Below, piece after piece: positions 34,870 to 43,500 of a DNA stretch of 64,000 nt (the first letter of the stretch is position 1; each line of letters begins with the position of its first letter). The notes under the pieces are model-generated. The model searched no databases and had not been told where the DNA came from. It worked only from the letters and a program-made list of their open reading frames with translations. The translations under genes and the position numbers were made by a program. The stretch comes from Hathewaya limosa. Lineage in GTDB: Bacteria; Bacillota; Clostridia; Clostridiales; Clostridiaceae. The stretch lies in NCBI RefSeq assembly GCF_030815255.1, contig NZ_JAUSWN010000006.1:1-64000 (forward strand). The letters are read 5' to 3'.

Positions 34870-35697
34870 TTATTTAGATAACATTTGTAAAAACTTTTCT
34901 AATGAATTTCCACCTAAGAAACATTGTCCTAAATCTCCGTGATTATAGTCACCTGGAATTCCATGAAAATCTGAACCAGCTGTAGAGATTTTATTATATT
35001 TTTTACAAAGCTGAGAAAACTTTTCGAAATCTCCTTCCTTATTCAAAGGATATAAGCATTCCATTCCATCAAATTGTAAATCCATTAAATCTTTTATATT
35101 ATTTTTCTTAATCAAGGTAGGATGAGCAATTACACTTAACGCATTTACAGATTTTAATATGTTTATGCCTTCTAAAAGAGAGGGACAATTATTAGGTACA
35201 TAAGCAGGACTTGTTTTACTTAAAAAAGTATCAAAAATTTTACAAAAATCATTACAATAACCTGCTTCCAATATAGCATGGGCTATGTGTGGTCTGGCTA
35301 TTATACCTTTATTTTTTTTAAGAAGTTTTTCTTCATTTATATCTATGTTAAAATATTCTTTTAATTTTTTTAATATATCTTTTCCACGTTCTAAACGTTT
35401 TAGTTTAGTATTGAGTAAAAAATCTTGAAAAGTTTTATCTTTAAAACTAGAATCTTTAAAATAGCCTAATAGATGAATATTTTCATTATTATATAAAGTA
35501 GTTAATTCTATTCCAGGTATTACTTTTATATTTAAAGTTTTAGAAAGTTTCAGAGCTTCATCCAAAGAGCCTATGGAATCATGATCCGTTATAGCTACTA
35601 TATCTAAATTTTTTTGCTTTGCTTTTAAAAGCAGGTCATTTATAGTTAAGACACCATCAGAGGCTATAGTATGTGTGTGTAAATCTGCTCGTAGCAT
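34870..35697 (-). CDS. PHP-domain phosphoesterase
   Basis: A 275-residue metal-dependent hydrolase of the PHP family. The motifs are DLHTHTIASDG (5-15), AITDHDS (about 35-41), IPGIELT (60-66), ARPHIAHAIL (about 138-147), VIAHPTL (about 193-199) and SDFHG (about 242-246). Together these make a trinuclear site. Close relatives are YciV/TrpH-type 5'-3' RNA exonuclease or nucleoside 3',5'-bisphosphate phosphatase. It lies divergently 111 bp from the folate operon. Confidence 0.9.
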   Translation of the reverse strand: MLRADLHTHTIASDGVLTINDLLLKAKQKNLDIVAITDHDSIGSLDEALKLSKTLNIKVIPGIELTTLYNNENIHLLGYFKDSSFKDKTFQDFLLNTKLKRLERGKDILKKLKEYFNIDINEEKLLKKNKGIIARPHIAHAILEAGYCNDFCKIFDTFLSKTSPAYVPNNCPSLLEGINILKSVNALSVIAHPTLIKKNNIKDLMDLQFDGMECLYPLNKEGDFEKFSQLCKKYNKISTAGSDFHGIPGDYNHGDLGQCFLGGNSLEKFLQMLSK

Positions 35698-35808
35698 ATT
35701 TTTTGACCTTCTTTCTAATATTGAATTTTAAAACGTAATATGACATAATTTATTATATCATATATAAACTGTAATAATATATACGTATGTAGAGGAAAAG
35801 GTGACGCA

Positions 35809-36408
35809 ATGTATTTAATTATTGATAATTATGATTCATTTGTTTATAACTTGTTTATGTATTTTAAAGAATTAGGGGAAGAAATAAAACTTATTAGGAA
35901 TGATAAGATAACAACATCCTTAATTAAAGAATTAGAGCCTGAAGGTATTATTATTTCTCCAGGGCCTAAAGATCCTAAAGATACAGGAAATTTATTAGAA
36001 ATTATAGAAGAATTCAAAGGTGAAATTCCTATTTTGGGGATTTGCTTAGGTCATCAAAGTATAGCATATGCATATGGTGCTAAAATAGTAAAAGGTAAGG
36101 TTCCAGTACATGGAAAGGTTAGCTTAATAACTCATAATAATGAGGGAGTTTTCACAAATATAAAAAATCCTTTAAAAGTAACTAGGTATCATTCCTTAAT
36201 AGTTGATGAAGATACATTACCAAGTGAATTTATAATAACTTCAAAATCAGAAGATAATGTTATAATGGGAATAAGACATAAAAAAGATTTTATAGAAGGA
36301 GTACAATTTCATCCAGAGGCACTCCTAACAGAAATGGGACATGAGCTTTTAGAAAATTTTATAATACAAAGTAAAGAATTTAATAGAAAAAAGAAGAGAG
36401 GAAGATAA
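35809..36408 (+). CDS. pabA: Aminodeoxychorismate synthase component II (glutamine amidotransferase)
   Basis: Releases ammonia from glutamine for PabB. The 199-residue class I amidotransferase has the nucleophile Cys79 in GICLGHQS and the His-Glu pair in VQFHPEALLTE. SPGPKDPKDTG (50-60) is the usual oxyanion strand. TrpG-type anthranilate synthase is the alternative, but the pabB-pabC-fol context favours folate. It is the first gene of six co-directional folate genes, with GTG one base after its stop starting pabB. Confidence 0.93.
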   Translation: MYLIIDNYDSFVYNLFMYFKELGEEIKLIRNDKITTSLIKELEPEGIIISPGPKDPKDTGNLLEIIEEFKGEIPILGICLGHQSIAYAYGAKIVKGKVPVHGKVSLITHNNEGVFTNIKNPLKVTRYHSLIVDEDTLPSEFIITSKSEDNVIMGIRHKKDFIEGVQFHPEALLTEMGHELLENFIIQSKEFNRKKKRGR

Positions 36409-36409
36409 T

Positions 36410-37825
36410 GTGTTATTAAAAGAGATAAAAACTAAACTTTCTATTGATTTGATATATAATTTAATGAAATCAGATAATGATGAAAGTGCTTTTTTATATA
36501 GTTCATTACAAACAAAACAATTAGGTGAATATTCTTTTATAGGTATAAATTCCTTTTTAAAAATCGAAGGATTTAAAGGAAAATATTTTTTTAATGGGGA
36601 AGAAGAAAAAGGAGATTTCTTCAAAGCATTGAAAAGTATTTTAAAAAAATATAAGGTTGAAAATTATACACATATGCCTTTTATATCAGGGGGAATAGGA
36701 TATCTATCATATGATTTAGGAAGAACCTTAGAAATATTTGATGATACTGCAAAGGAAAATGTGGATATTCCTTTAGGATGTTTCAACTTTTATGATAATT
36801 TAATTATATTTGATCATATAGAAAATAAGACATACATATCTTCATTAGGGATTTTAGAAGAAGAGCAAGAAAGTTTGAAAGAAATAAAAAATAAAATTTC
36901 TTCTTATGAAAAAAGTTATTTTAATAAATTAGATGTATTTGAAAATGTAATTTTAGATAATAAAAAACCTCAAAATATAGAGCTTACTACAGAAAAACTT
37001 ATAAATGAAGGTTTTAAATCTAATTTTAAAAAAGATGAATATAAAGAAACTATAGATAAAGTAAAAAAATATATAGAAGAGGGTCATATTTATATTACTA
37101 ATCTAACACAACAATTTGTAAAAAGTACAGATAAAGATCCTTATGAAGTTTATAAAGATTTAATGGAATTAAGCCCAGCACCTTTTTCTGCTTATTTAGA
37201 TTTTAAAAATTTTAAGATTATAAGTTCATCTCCAGAGAGATTTATACAAATTAATAATGGCAAAGTCATAACAAGACCTATCAAAGGTACACGCCCTAGA
37301 GGAAATTCAATAAAAGAAGATGAAAATAATAAAAAAGAACTTATAAATAGTGAGAAAGATAAATCAGAATTACTTATGATTGTGGATTTAGAGCGTAATG
37401 ATTTAAGTAAAGTATGTAAACAACATACTGTAAATGTTACAGAATTATTTAAAATAGAAGAGTATAGTACAGTTTTTCATCTTGTATCTAATATAGAAGG
37501 AAAGTTAAGAGAAGATAATGATATGATTGATTGTATAAAAGCTACTTTTCCTGGAGGATCTATAACGGGAGCACCTAAAATAAGATCTATGGAAATTATA
37601 GAAGAATTAGAAAAAGTAAAAAGAAACATTTACACGGGTGCTTTAGGATATATAAGTTTTCATGATACTTGCGATTTAAATATTATAATTAGAACTATAT
37701 TACAAAAGAATAATAAAGCTTATTTTGGGGTAGGTGGAGGAATCACCTGTGAATCAGAATCACAGTTTGAGTATGAAGAGACACTCCATAAAGCTAAGGC
37801 AATGGTTGAGGCATTAATTAAATAA
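36410..37825 (+). CDS. pabB: Aminodeoxychorismate synthase component I
   Basis: Converts chorismate and ammonia to 4-amino-4-deoxychorismate. The 471-residue protein has an N-terminal domain (ESAFLYSSLQTKQLGEYSFIG) and a chorismate-binding domain from about 205 (EYKETIDKVKKYIEEGHIYITNLTQQF) with SSSPERFI, TRPIKGTRPRG, MIVDLERNDLSKV and FPGGSITGAPKIRSMEII. PIKGT carries the Lys typical of ADC synthase, where anthranilate synthase has Ala. It starts at GTG behind GAGGAAG. Confidence 0.95.
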   Translation: MLLKEIKTKLSIDLIYNLMKSDNDESAFLYSSLQTKQLGEYSFIGINSFLKIEGFKGKYFFNGEEEKGDFFKALKSILKKYKVENYTHMPFISGGIGYLSYDLGRTLEIFDDTAKENVDIPLGCFNFYDNLIIFDHIENKTYISSLGILEEEQESLKEIKNKISSYEKSYFNKLDVFENVILDNKKPQNIELTTEKLINEGFKSNFKKDEYKETIDKVKKYIEEGHIYITNLTQQFVKSTDKDPYEVYKDLMELSPAPFSAYLDFKNFKIISSSPERFIQINNGKVITRPIKGTRPRGNSIKEDENNKKELINSEKDKSELLMIVDLERNDLSKVCKQHTVNVTELFKIEEYSTVFHLVSNIEGKLREDNDMIDCIKATFPGGSITGAPKIRSMEIIEELEKVKRNIYTGALGYISFHDTCDLNIIIRTILQKNNKAYFGVGGGITCESESQFEYEETLHKAKAMVEALIK

Positions 37826-37837
37826 AGGGGTAGAAAT

Positions 37838-38608
37838 ATGTATATTATTAATGGTGAAAAGACATTAGAACCTAAAATTGTTTTAGATGCTGGATATTTT
37901 TTTGGACAAGGAGTTTTTGAAACTATTTTACTACGTAGAGGAATTCCTATTATGTTAGAATCACATTTAAAAAGACTTAATAAGGGATTAAACTTTTTAA
38001 ATATAAAACAACAGAAAATAAAAGAAGAATATGTGCTTTCTATGATAAAAAAAGGTGGATTTTATGAAGGAGTATTAAAAATTATGGTTTCGGAAAAAAA
38101 TATAATTTTTAGTACAAGAGAATTAAGTTACAAAGAAGAAGAGTATAAAAATGGTTTTTCCGTAAAAGTTAGCAATGTAAGAAGAAATGAAAGTTCTAGT
38201 ATGCCTTTTTTAAAGACATTTAATTATTATGAAAATATATTAGAAAAGCAAAAGGGTAAACAAGAAGGATACAATGAAGTAATATTTTTGAATGGTAATG
38301 GTTATATAACTGAAGGAGCTACAACTAATATATTCTTTATAAAAAAAAATAAAATTTGTACACCTAAAATAGATACAGGGATCTTAAACGGTACGGTAAG
38401 AGATTTCTTAATTAACACATTTTGTGGAGTTTACAAATTTGAAGAGGGATATTATAATTTAAAAGATTTATATGAGTCAGAGGGCGTATTTTTAACTAAT
38501 AGTCTTTTAGGAATTATGAAAGTTAAAAGTATTAATAATAAAGAAATAAAACAAAGCCTACAAATAGATGAACTAGGAAATTTATATAGAAAAACTTTAG
38601 GTATTTAG
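37838..38608 (+). CDS. pabC: Aminodeoxychorismate lyase
   Basis: PLP enzyme that splits aminodeoxychorismate into 4-aminobenzoate and pyruvate. The 256-residue fold type IV protein starts YIINGEKTLEPKIVLDAGYFFGQGVFETILLRRG. The PLP lysine is Lys126 in FLKTFNYYENILEK, and the substrate-binding segment is NGYITEGATTNIFFIK. A branched-chain or D-amino acid aminotransferase role is an alternative in this fold, but the position after pabAB decides it. It lies 12 bp after pabB. Confidence 0.9.
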   Translation: MYIINGEKTLEPKIVLDAGYFFGQGVFETILLRRGIPIMLESHLKRLNKGLNFLNIKQQKIKEEYVLSMIKKGGFYEGVLKIMVSEKNIIFSTRELSYKEEEYKNGFSVKVSNVRRNESSSMPFLKTFNYYENILEKQKGKQEGYNEVIFLNGNGYITEGATTNIFFIKKNKICTPKIDTGILNGTVRDFLINTFCGVYKFEEGYYNLKDLYESEGVFLTNSLLGIMKVKSINNKEIKQSLQIDELGNLYRKTLGI

Positions 38609-38622
38609 AGGAGTGAACATTA

Positions 38623-39177
38623 ATGACTAATAAGAAGAAAATCGAAAATGCGGTTAAAGATATAATAGAAGCAGTAGGAGAAGATTATAGTAGAGAGGGA
38701 CTTATAGAAACACCTTCAAGAATTGCACGTATGTATGAAGAGATTTTTTCAGGATTACATGAAGATGCAAAGGAACATTTAAGTAAAACTTTTATTGTAG
38801 ATAATGATAATTTAGTTATAGAAAAAGATATTCATTTTTATTCTATGTGTGAACATCATTTTTTACCTTTCTTTGGAAATGTACATATTGCCTATATTCC
38901 TAATGGTAAAGTTGTAGGACTTAGTAAACTTGCAAGAACAGTAGAGGTTTTTGCCAAGCGTCCTCAATTACAAGAAAGATTAACGGAGCAAATAGGAGAG
39001 GCATTAATAAAGTATTTAGATTGTAAAGGTGTTATGGTTGTAGTAGAAGCAGAACATCTTTGTATGAGTATGAGGGGGGTAAAAAAACCTGGAAGTAATA
39101 CAGTAACTAAGTTTGTAAAAGGTGATATAGAAAAAGATTATAATTTACAAAATCAGATTTTAAATATGATTAAATAA
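38623..39177 (+). CDS. folE: GTP cyclohydrolase I
   Basis: Makes dihydroneopterin triphosphate from GTP. The 184-residue protein has the zinc ligands Cys76 and His79 in SMCEHHFLPF and Cys147 in EHLCMSMRGV, plus GKVVGLSKLARTVEVFAKRPQLQERLT. GAGGAG before the ATG. No tetrahydrofolate riboswitch is visible in the 15 bp before it. It supplies the pterin half for folP. Confidence 0.97.
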   Translation: MTNKKKIENAVKDIIEAVGEDYSREGLIETPSRIARMYEEIFSGLHEDAKEHLSKTFIVDNDNLVIEKDIHFYSMCEHHFLPFFGNVHIAYIPNGKVVGLSKLARTVEVFAKRPQLQERLTEQIGEALIKYLDCKGVMVVVEAEHLCMSMRGVKKPGSNTVTKFVKGDIEKDYNLQNQILNMIK

Positions 39178-39267
39178 TCATTTAAATAAAAGTTTATTAA
39201 AAATTTTTATAATGGAGGTGTAAATCTTTAGAGGATAAGATAATATATCTTTTAAAGATAAATATAT

Positions 39268-40089
39268 ATGATAGATAACATACAAATAGGAAGTAAAAAT
39301 TTTAGCTTGGGAAAAGAGACCTATATAATGGGAATTTTAAACGTAACTCCAGATTCTTTTTCTGATGGTGGAAAATTTAATTCTATAGATATGTCAGTTA
39401 AACATGCAAAAGAAATGATAAAAGAAGGAGCTACTATAATAGATATTGGTGGTGAATCAACAAGACCTAACCATGTGCCAGTAGAAGAAAAAGAAGAGAT
39501 TGAAAGAGTTGTTCCAGCTATTAGGGCTATAAGAGAAGCTAAAATAGATATACCAATTTCCATAGATACATATAAGGCAAGGGTAGCAGAAAGTTCTATA
39601 GAGGCTGGTGCAAACTTAATTAATGATGTATGGGGATTTAAAAAAGATAGTGAAATGGCGAAGGTAGCAGCTTTTTATAAAGTACCTTGTTGCCTTATGC
39701 ATAATAGAGAAGAAATCAATTATAAAAATTTTTTACAAGATGTTCTAGAGGATTTAAAGGAGAGTATTTATATAGCTAAAAGTGCAGGAGTTTTAGATGA
39801 AAATATAATTTTAGATCCGGGAATTGGTTTTGCAAAAACCTTAGAGCAAAATTTAGTATTAATGAATAATTTAGAACTTATTAGAGAATTAGGATATCCA
39901 GTGTTATTAGGAACTTCAAGGAAATCAATGATAGGTAATACTTTAAAATTACCTGTAAATGAGAGAGTAGAAGGAACTATATCAACAACAGTAATTGGAA
40001 TTATGAAAGGTTGTGACTTTATTAGAGTACATGATGTTCGTGAAAATATTAGAGCCGCAAAAATGACGGATGCTATAGTAAGGAGATAA
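39268..40089 (+). CDS. folP: Dihydropteroate synthase
   Basis: Joins 4-aminobenzoate to hydroxymethyl-dihydropterin pyrophosphate, the sulfonamide-sensitive step. The 273-residue TIM barrel has MGILNVTPDSFSDGG (about 21-35), DIGGESTRP (about 61-69), ISIDTYKARVAE, LINDVWGFK, DPGIGFAKT (about 188-196), LLGTSRKSMIG and RVHDVRENIRAAKM. ATG at 39268 is the only standard start, with an in-frame stop at 39259. The nearest good ribosome binding sites are GAGGAT at 39231-39236 and GGAGGTG at 39214-39220, both unusually far away. Confidence 0.96.
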   Translation: MIDNIQIGSKNFSLGKETYIMGILNVTPDSFSDGGKFNSIDMSVKHAKEMIKEGATIIDIGGESTRPNHVPVEEKEEIERVVPAIRAIREAKIDIPISIDTYKARVAESSIEAGANLINDVWGFKKDSEMAKVAAFYKVPCCLMHNREEINYKNFLQDVLEDLKESIYIAKSAGVLDENIILDPGIGFAKTLEQNLVLMNNLELIRELGYPVLLGTSRKSMIGNTLKLPVNERVEGTISTTVIGIMKGCDFIRVHDVRENIRAAKMTDAIVRR

Positions 40090-40101
40090 ATTAAAGAAAA
40101 T

Positions 40102-40920
40102 ATGGATAAGATAATAATAAAAGATTTAGAAGTATTTGCCAACCATGGCTATTTTAAAGAAGAAAAAGCATTAGGACAAAAATTTTTAATATCTATAGAA
40201 GTTTTTTTGAATTTTACTAAGGCAGCAAAAGAAGATGATTTAAATAAAACAGTTCATTATGGAATTCTGTGTGAAGAGATAGAGAAAGAATTTAAAAAAG
40301 AAACTTTTGATCTTATAGAAAAAGCAACTGAACATTTGGCTACATTTGTTTTAAAGACACATAAGGAAGTTAAAAAAGTTAAAGTTAAAGTTAAAAAGCC
40401 TTGGGCACCTATAGGAAAATCGTTAAAATATGCTGCTGTAGAGATAGAAAGAGAAAGAGTAACAGCATATATTGCTTTAGGATCTAATATGGGAGACAAA
40501 GAGCAAAATATAAGAATGGCCATAGAAAATACAGATAAAAGTGAATATATTGATGTGAAAAAAGTATCTAATTTTTATTCAACTAAACCAGTGGGATATC
40601 TAGATCAAGATGATTTTGTAAATGCTGTTATGGAAGTTGAAACATTGTATTCTATGGAAGAGTTGGTAATGTTCTTATTATGTGTAGAAAAAGAATTAAA
40701 AAGAGAACGTATAATTAAATGGGGACCTAGAACTATAGATTTAGATCTAATTCTATATGAAGATAAAATAAATACTAGTGAGATAGCTATAGTTCCACAT
40801 CCTAGAATGCATGAAAGATTATTTGTTATAGAACCATTATGTGAAATCGCACCTTTTGTGCTTCATCCCTTATTAAACAAGAGAATATGGGAAATCAAAG
40901 AGGATTTAGAGAATAAATAA
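40102..40920 (+). CDS. folBK: Bifunctional dihydroneopterin aldolase / HPPK (FolB-FolK fusion)
   Basis: One 272-residue chain does two steps between FolE and FolP. Residues 1-117 are FolB (IIIKDLEVFANHGYFKEEKALGQKFLIS, with Glu and Lys98-region KPWAPIG). Residues 119-272 are FolK (TAYIALGSNMGDKEQNIRMAI, then WGPRTIDLDLILY and VPHPRMHERLFVIEPLCEIAP). In most bacteria these are separate genes. The joint is short, so the domains are close. It ends the folate operon at the terminator 40961-41007. Confidence 0.95.
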   Translation: MDKIIIKDLEVFANHGYFKEEKALGQKFLISIEVFLNFTKAAKEDDLNKTVHYGILCEEIEKEFKKETFDLIEKATEHLATFVLKTHKEVKKVKVKVKKPWAPIGKSLKYAAVEIERERVTAYIALGSNMGDKEQNIRMAIENTDKSEYIDVKKVSNFYSTKPVGYLDQDDFVNAVMEVETLYSMEELVMFLLCVEKELKRERIIKWGPRTIDLDLILYEDKINTSEIAIVPHPRMHERLFVIEPLCEIAPFVLHPLLNKRIWEIKEDLENK

Positions 40921-40960
40921 AATTAAATGAGACATATATTTACTCTATGTTATAACTTTG

Positions 40961-41007
40961 AAAAACAACGTACTGAATTAATGTTTAAGTTTAGTACGTT
41001 GTTTTTT
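40961..41007 (+). terminator. Folate operon terminator
   Basis: AAAAACAACGTACT (40961-40974) pairs with AGTACGTTGTTTTT (40993-41006), with a perfect stem and T run. Confidence 0.93.
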
Positions 41008-41063
41008 ATTTTTAGGAGAGAAGTAATTATAATTTCTTGGAATGATAAGAAAAATATTATAAA

Positions 41064-41546
41064 TTATTCTTTAGACTTATCAATTACATATTTGCATAAA
41101 TTAAAAAGATTATAAGAAACGTATGTATTTTCCATGGATATATAGTCTTTTTCAAGATTTCCATCCCAAGGATATACTGATATTAATTTATCATTATATA
41201 CATCTATTACGAATTTATCTTTTTTAAAAGTTAAAAACAATTTATATTCTGGGTTTTTGGGAAGGTTTTTAGGTTTAGTTATAAAGCTATCACTTTTTTG
41301 ATATTTAAAAAATTTTCGTATTATTAAGGTTTCACCTTCATTTATCCTTTTTCCTTTATAAAAATTTGTATAGAGTACATTTATTTCGCAGTTATCATCT
41401 TTCTCAAAGCAAGATAATAATTTTTCAGTATAATATGATTTTGAAGGTTTTTTATTTTTAAGATTATATAGTTGCAAAGATGAACAGCCTGTAATAAATA
41501 AAGAAAATATAATAAAAATACATATAGTTTTTTTAAAAAATTTCAT
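41064..41546 (-). CDS. Putative lipoprotein, DUF4883-like
   Basis: A 160-residue exported protein with a type II signal peptide and lipobox ITGC (Cys21). The mature part (YYTEKLLSCFEKDDNCEINVLYTNFYKGKRINEGETLIIRKFF and later DVYNDKLISVYPWDGNLEKDYI) resembles small clostridial lipoproteins of the DUF4883 type. The match is from memory and moderate. Function is unknown. A weak GGAAGTGATA precedes the ATG. Confidence 0.75.
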   Translation of the reverse strand: MKFFKKTICIFIIFSLFITGCSSLQLYNLKNKKPSKSYYTEKLLSCFEKDDNCEINVLYTNFYKGKRINEGETLIIRKFFKYQKSDSFITKPKNLPKNPEYKLFLTFKKDKFVIDVYNDKLISVYPWDGNLEKDYISMENTYVSYNLFNLCKYVIDKSKE

Positions 41547-41689
41547 CTATTATCACTTCCTATAATTGTAATTGTTATATTAAAATTTATGAATTAAGAA
41601 GATATATTATTACACTAAAGTAAGAATAAAAAATTACTAGAATAAAAAAATTCTTAGTGGATAATCTATGAATGAAAGGGGAGTTTAAA

Positions 41690-41812
41690 ATGGACAATAA
41701 ATTAAAAAATACAGTTAATAATAAAAAAGAAGACGGAAAATTTAAGAAGAAAAACATAAAACATGGTCACAAAGAAAGTGCAAGAACAGTTTTTGGTATG
41801 GAAAATAAGTAG
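41690..41812 (+). CDS. Lys-rich microprotein 1 (40 aa), CPC_1213-like
   Basis: A 40-residue protein (MDNKLKNTVNNKKEDGKFKK at the start, ending in ESARTVFGMENK), with a strong AAAGGGGAG eight bases upstream. The GKFKKKNIKHG / ESAR pattern resembles a small clostridial family known as CPC_1213. It is highly basic, without Cys or hydrophobic segments, and likely unfolded or nucleic-acid bound. It is the first of three consecutive small genes ending at one terminator. Function is unknown. Confidence 0.65.
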   Translation: MDNKLKNTVNNKKEDGKFKKKNIKHGHKESARTVFGMENK

Positions 41813-41858
41813 TATTTAATAAAGTAAAAATAACAAATTATAATAAGGAGTGGTTTTC

Positions 41859-41993
41859 ATGCCAGAGCCATATAACAAAAAGGAAACAAGAAAAGCTAAA
41901 AAAACTAACAATAGAAGTGCAAAGCCTGTTACGATTCATGAGTCACAAATGAAAAAACATAAATCAGAGGGAGTAATAACAGGGGAAGAATAA
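41859..41993 (+). CDS. Lys-rich microprotein 2 (44 aa)
   Basis: A 44-residue basic protein (MPEPYNKKETRKAKKTNNRS at the start, ending KHKSEGVITGEE). AAGGAGTGG lies seven bases before the ATG. I recognise no family. Composition (Lys/Arg/Asn, no Cys, no hydrophobic stretch) matches its two neighbours. The gap to the first gene is 46 bp and to the third is 24 bp. Confidence 0.65.
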   Translation: MPEPYNKKETRKAKKTNNRSAKPVTIHESQMKKHKSEGVITGEE

Positions 41994-42017
41994 AACACAA
42001 TAAGGGGTGTTTAATGT

Positions 42018-42158
42018 ATGAGTAAAAGTGCGTTTAAAAAAAATAGAGCAAGTAGCAAACATGTAGAAATAAATAAGCCTAATAGTTCAAAAGATAAAAA
42101 AGGCAATAAGAAAATACCTTCAGGATATGAGAATTTTGAAGGAGAACCTATAGATTAG
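42018..42158 (+). CDS. Lys-rich microprotein 3 (46 aa)
   Basis: A 46-residue basic protein (MSKSAFKKNRASSKHVEINK at the start, ending PSGYENFEGEPID). AAGGGGTG lies eight bases before the ATG. An ATG four bases upstream runs into a stop after three codons. The acidic last ten residues contrast with the basic body. Its terminator follows at 42191-42241. Confidence 0.65.
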   Translation: MSKSAFKKNRASSKHVEINKPNSSKDKKGNKKIPSGYENFEGEPID

Positions 42159-42190
42159 TCTAAATACTAAACCATCTAGTATAAAATTTA

Positions 42191-42241
42191 GGTTACAGTA
42201 AATTAAATTGTATAATTTGATTTACTGTAACCGTTTTTTTT
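42191..42241 (+). terminator. Terminator of the microprotein operon
   Basis: GGTTACAGTAAAT (42191-42203) pairs with ATTTACTGTAACC (42220-42232), followed by G and seven or eight T. Confidence 0.95.
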
Positions 42242-42304
42242 ACGTACTATTCGTATTTGAAAATTTATGATATTTTTTAAAATAATTTAAATTTTCAAAG
42301 TTTA

Positions 42305-42333
42305 TTTACAGTTTGTAATTATATCATTATAAT
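42305..42333 (+). promoter_or_regulatory. Glutaminase promoter
   Basis: TTTACA (42305-42310), a 17-bp spacer and TATAAT (42328-42333), about 37 bases before the ATG. Confidence 0.6.
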
Positions 42334-42370
42334 ATAAGATGTAATCATAATGAGTAAAGGGTGATTTAGC

Positions 42371-43288
42371 ATGCAGAGAATATTAGATACAATAATAGAG
42401 GAAAATAAAAAATGGACTAAAGAAGGGGCTTTAGCTTCATATATACCAGAATTAACAAAAGCAAATAAAGAAGCATTAGGAATTTGTGTTACTACCCTAG
42501 ATGGAGAAGAGTATTTTTCAGGAGACTATAAAACTAAATTTACAATTCAGAGTATTTCGAAGGTAATCACATTAATGTTAGCTATATGTGATAATGGAAA
42601 AGATTATGTTTTTTCAAAAGTTGATATGGAGCCTACAGAAGCATCATTTAATTCTATTACTAACTTAGAAGTGCATAATCATAATAAGCCCATAAATCCA
42701 ATGATTAATGCAGGTGCTATTCAAGTAGTATCTTTAATTAATGGTGATACATCAGAAAAAAAAATTCAAAGAATTTTAAAATTCACTAAAAAGATAACAG
42801 GAAATCCTAATATAAATATAAATGAAGATGTATATAAATCAGAAAAGGCTACAGGAGATAGGAATAGAGCTTTAGCGTATTATATGAAAAGTACGAGCTG
42901 TATGGAGGGTAATGTAGAGGAAATACTTGATGTTTATTTTAGACAATGTTCTATAGAAGTAGATTGTAAAGATATAGCTCGGATAGGTGCTACACTTGCA
43001 AATGCAGGAGTTACACCTTGGAATAATCAAAGAGTTGTATCTAGGGAAGTGGCTAGAATTATAAAGACAATTATGGTTACTTGTGGTATGTATGATGCAT
43101 CTGGGGATATTGCAGTACATATTGGAATACCGGCTAAAAGTGGTGTTGGTGGAGGAATAATGGCAGCAGTTCCTAGACGTATGGGTATAGGAGTAGTTGG
43201 ACCAGCTCTTGACAAAAAAGGAAATAGCATAGGTGGAATTAAAGTTCTAGAAAATTTATCAAAAGAATTTGATCTTAGTATTTTTTAA
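42371..43288 (+). CDS. glsA: Glutaminase
   Basis: Hydrolyses glutamine to glutamate and ammonia. The 305-residue beta-lactamase-fold enzyme has the catalytic Ser-x-x-Lys in QSISKV (Ser61, Lys64), NPMINAGAIQV (about 108-118), YMKS, and GIPAKSGVGGGIMAAVPRRMGIGVVGP near the C-terminus. There is no signal peptide. AAAGGGTGATT precedes the ATG. It is monocistronic. Glutaminases of this type can help acid resistance or nitrogen supply, which the sequence does not decide. Confidence 0.96.
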   Translation: MQRILDTIIEENKKWTKEGALASYIPELTKANKEALGICVTTLDGEEYFSGDYKTKFTIQSISKVITLMLAICDNGKDYVFSKVDMEPTEASFNSITNLEVHNHNKPINPMINAGAIQVVSLINGDTSEKKIQRILKFTKKITGNPNININEDVYKSEKATGDRNRALAYYMKSTSCMEGNVEEILDVYFRQCSIEVDCKDIARIGATLANAGVTPWNNQRVVSREVARIIKTIMVTCGMYDASGDIAVHIGIPAKSGVGGGIMAAVPRRMGIGVVGPALDKKGNSIGGIKVLENLSKEFDLSIF

Positions 43289-43317
43289 CCAACGGAAATT
43301 GTATACAAATTTAAGGT

Positions 43318-43375
43318 AAATGCTATGTTTTTAAAATTTTATTTTATAAAATTAAACATAGCATTTATTTTTTTA
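43318..43375 (+). terminator. Glutaminase terminator
   Basis: AAATGCTATGTTT pairs with AAACATAGCATTT (43354-43366), followed by AT and a T run. Confidence 0.9.
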
Positions 43376-43500
43376 TATTAAATAGTGTGAATTTACATAT
43401 TTTTTAAATATAAAATACAACAATTATAGTATTTGAAGGATTATTGCTAATAATATATAATAAGGTATATATCTCCCAAGAAGAAAGGATGGAGAAAAAT

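Noticed and set aside
38590..38623. Tetrahydrofolate riboswitch before folE
   Set aside because: Only 15 bp separate pabC and folE, and no such aptamer core is visible before pabA either.
40927..41115. 62-codon frame after folBK
   Set aside because: It spans the folate operon terminator at 40961-41007 and runs antisense into the lipoprotein gene.
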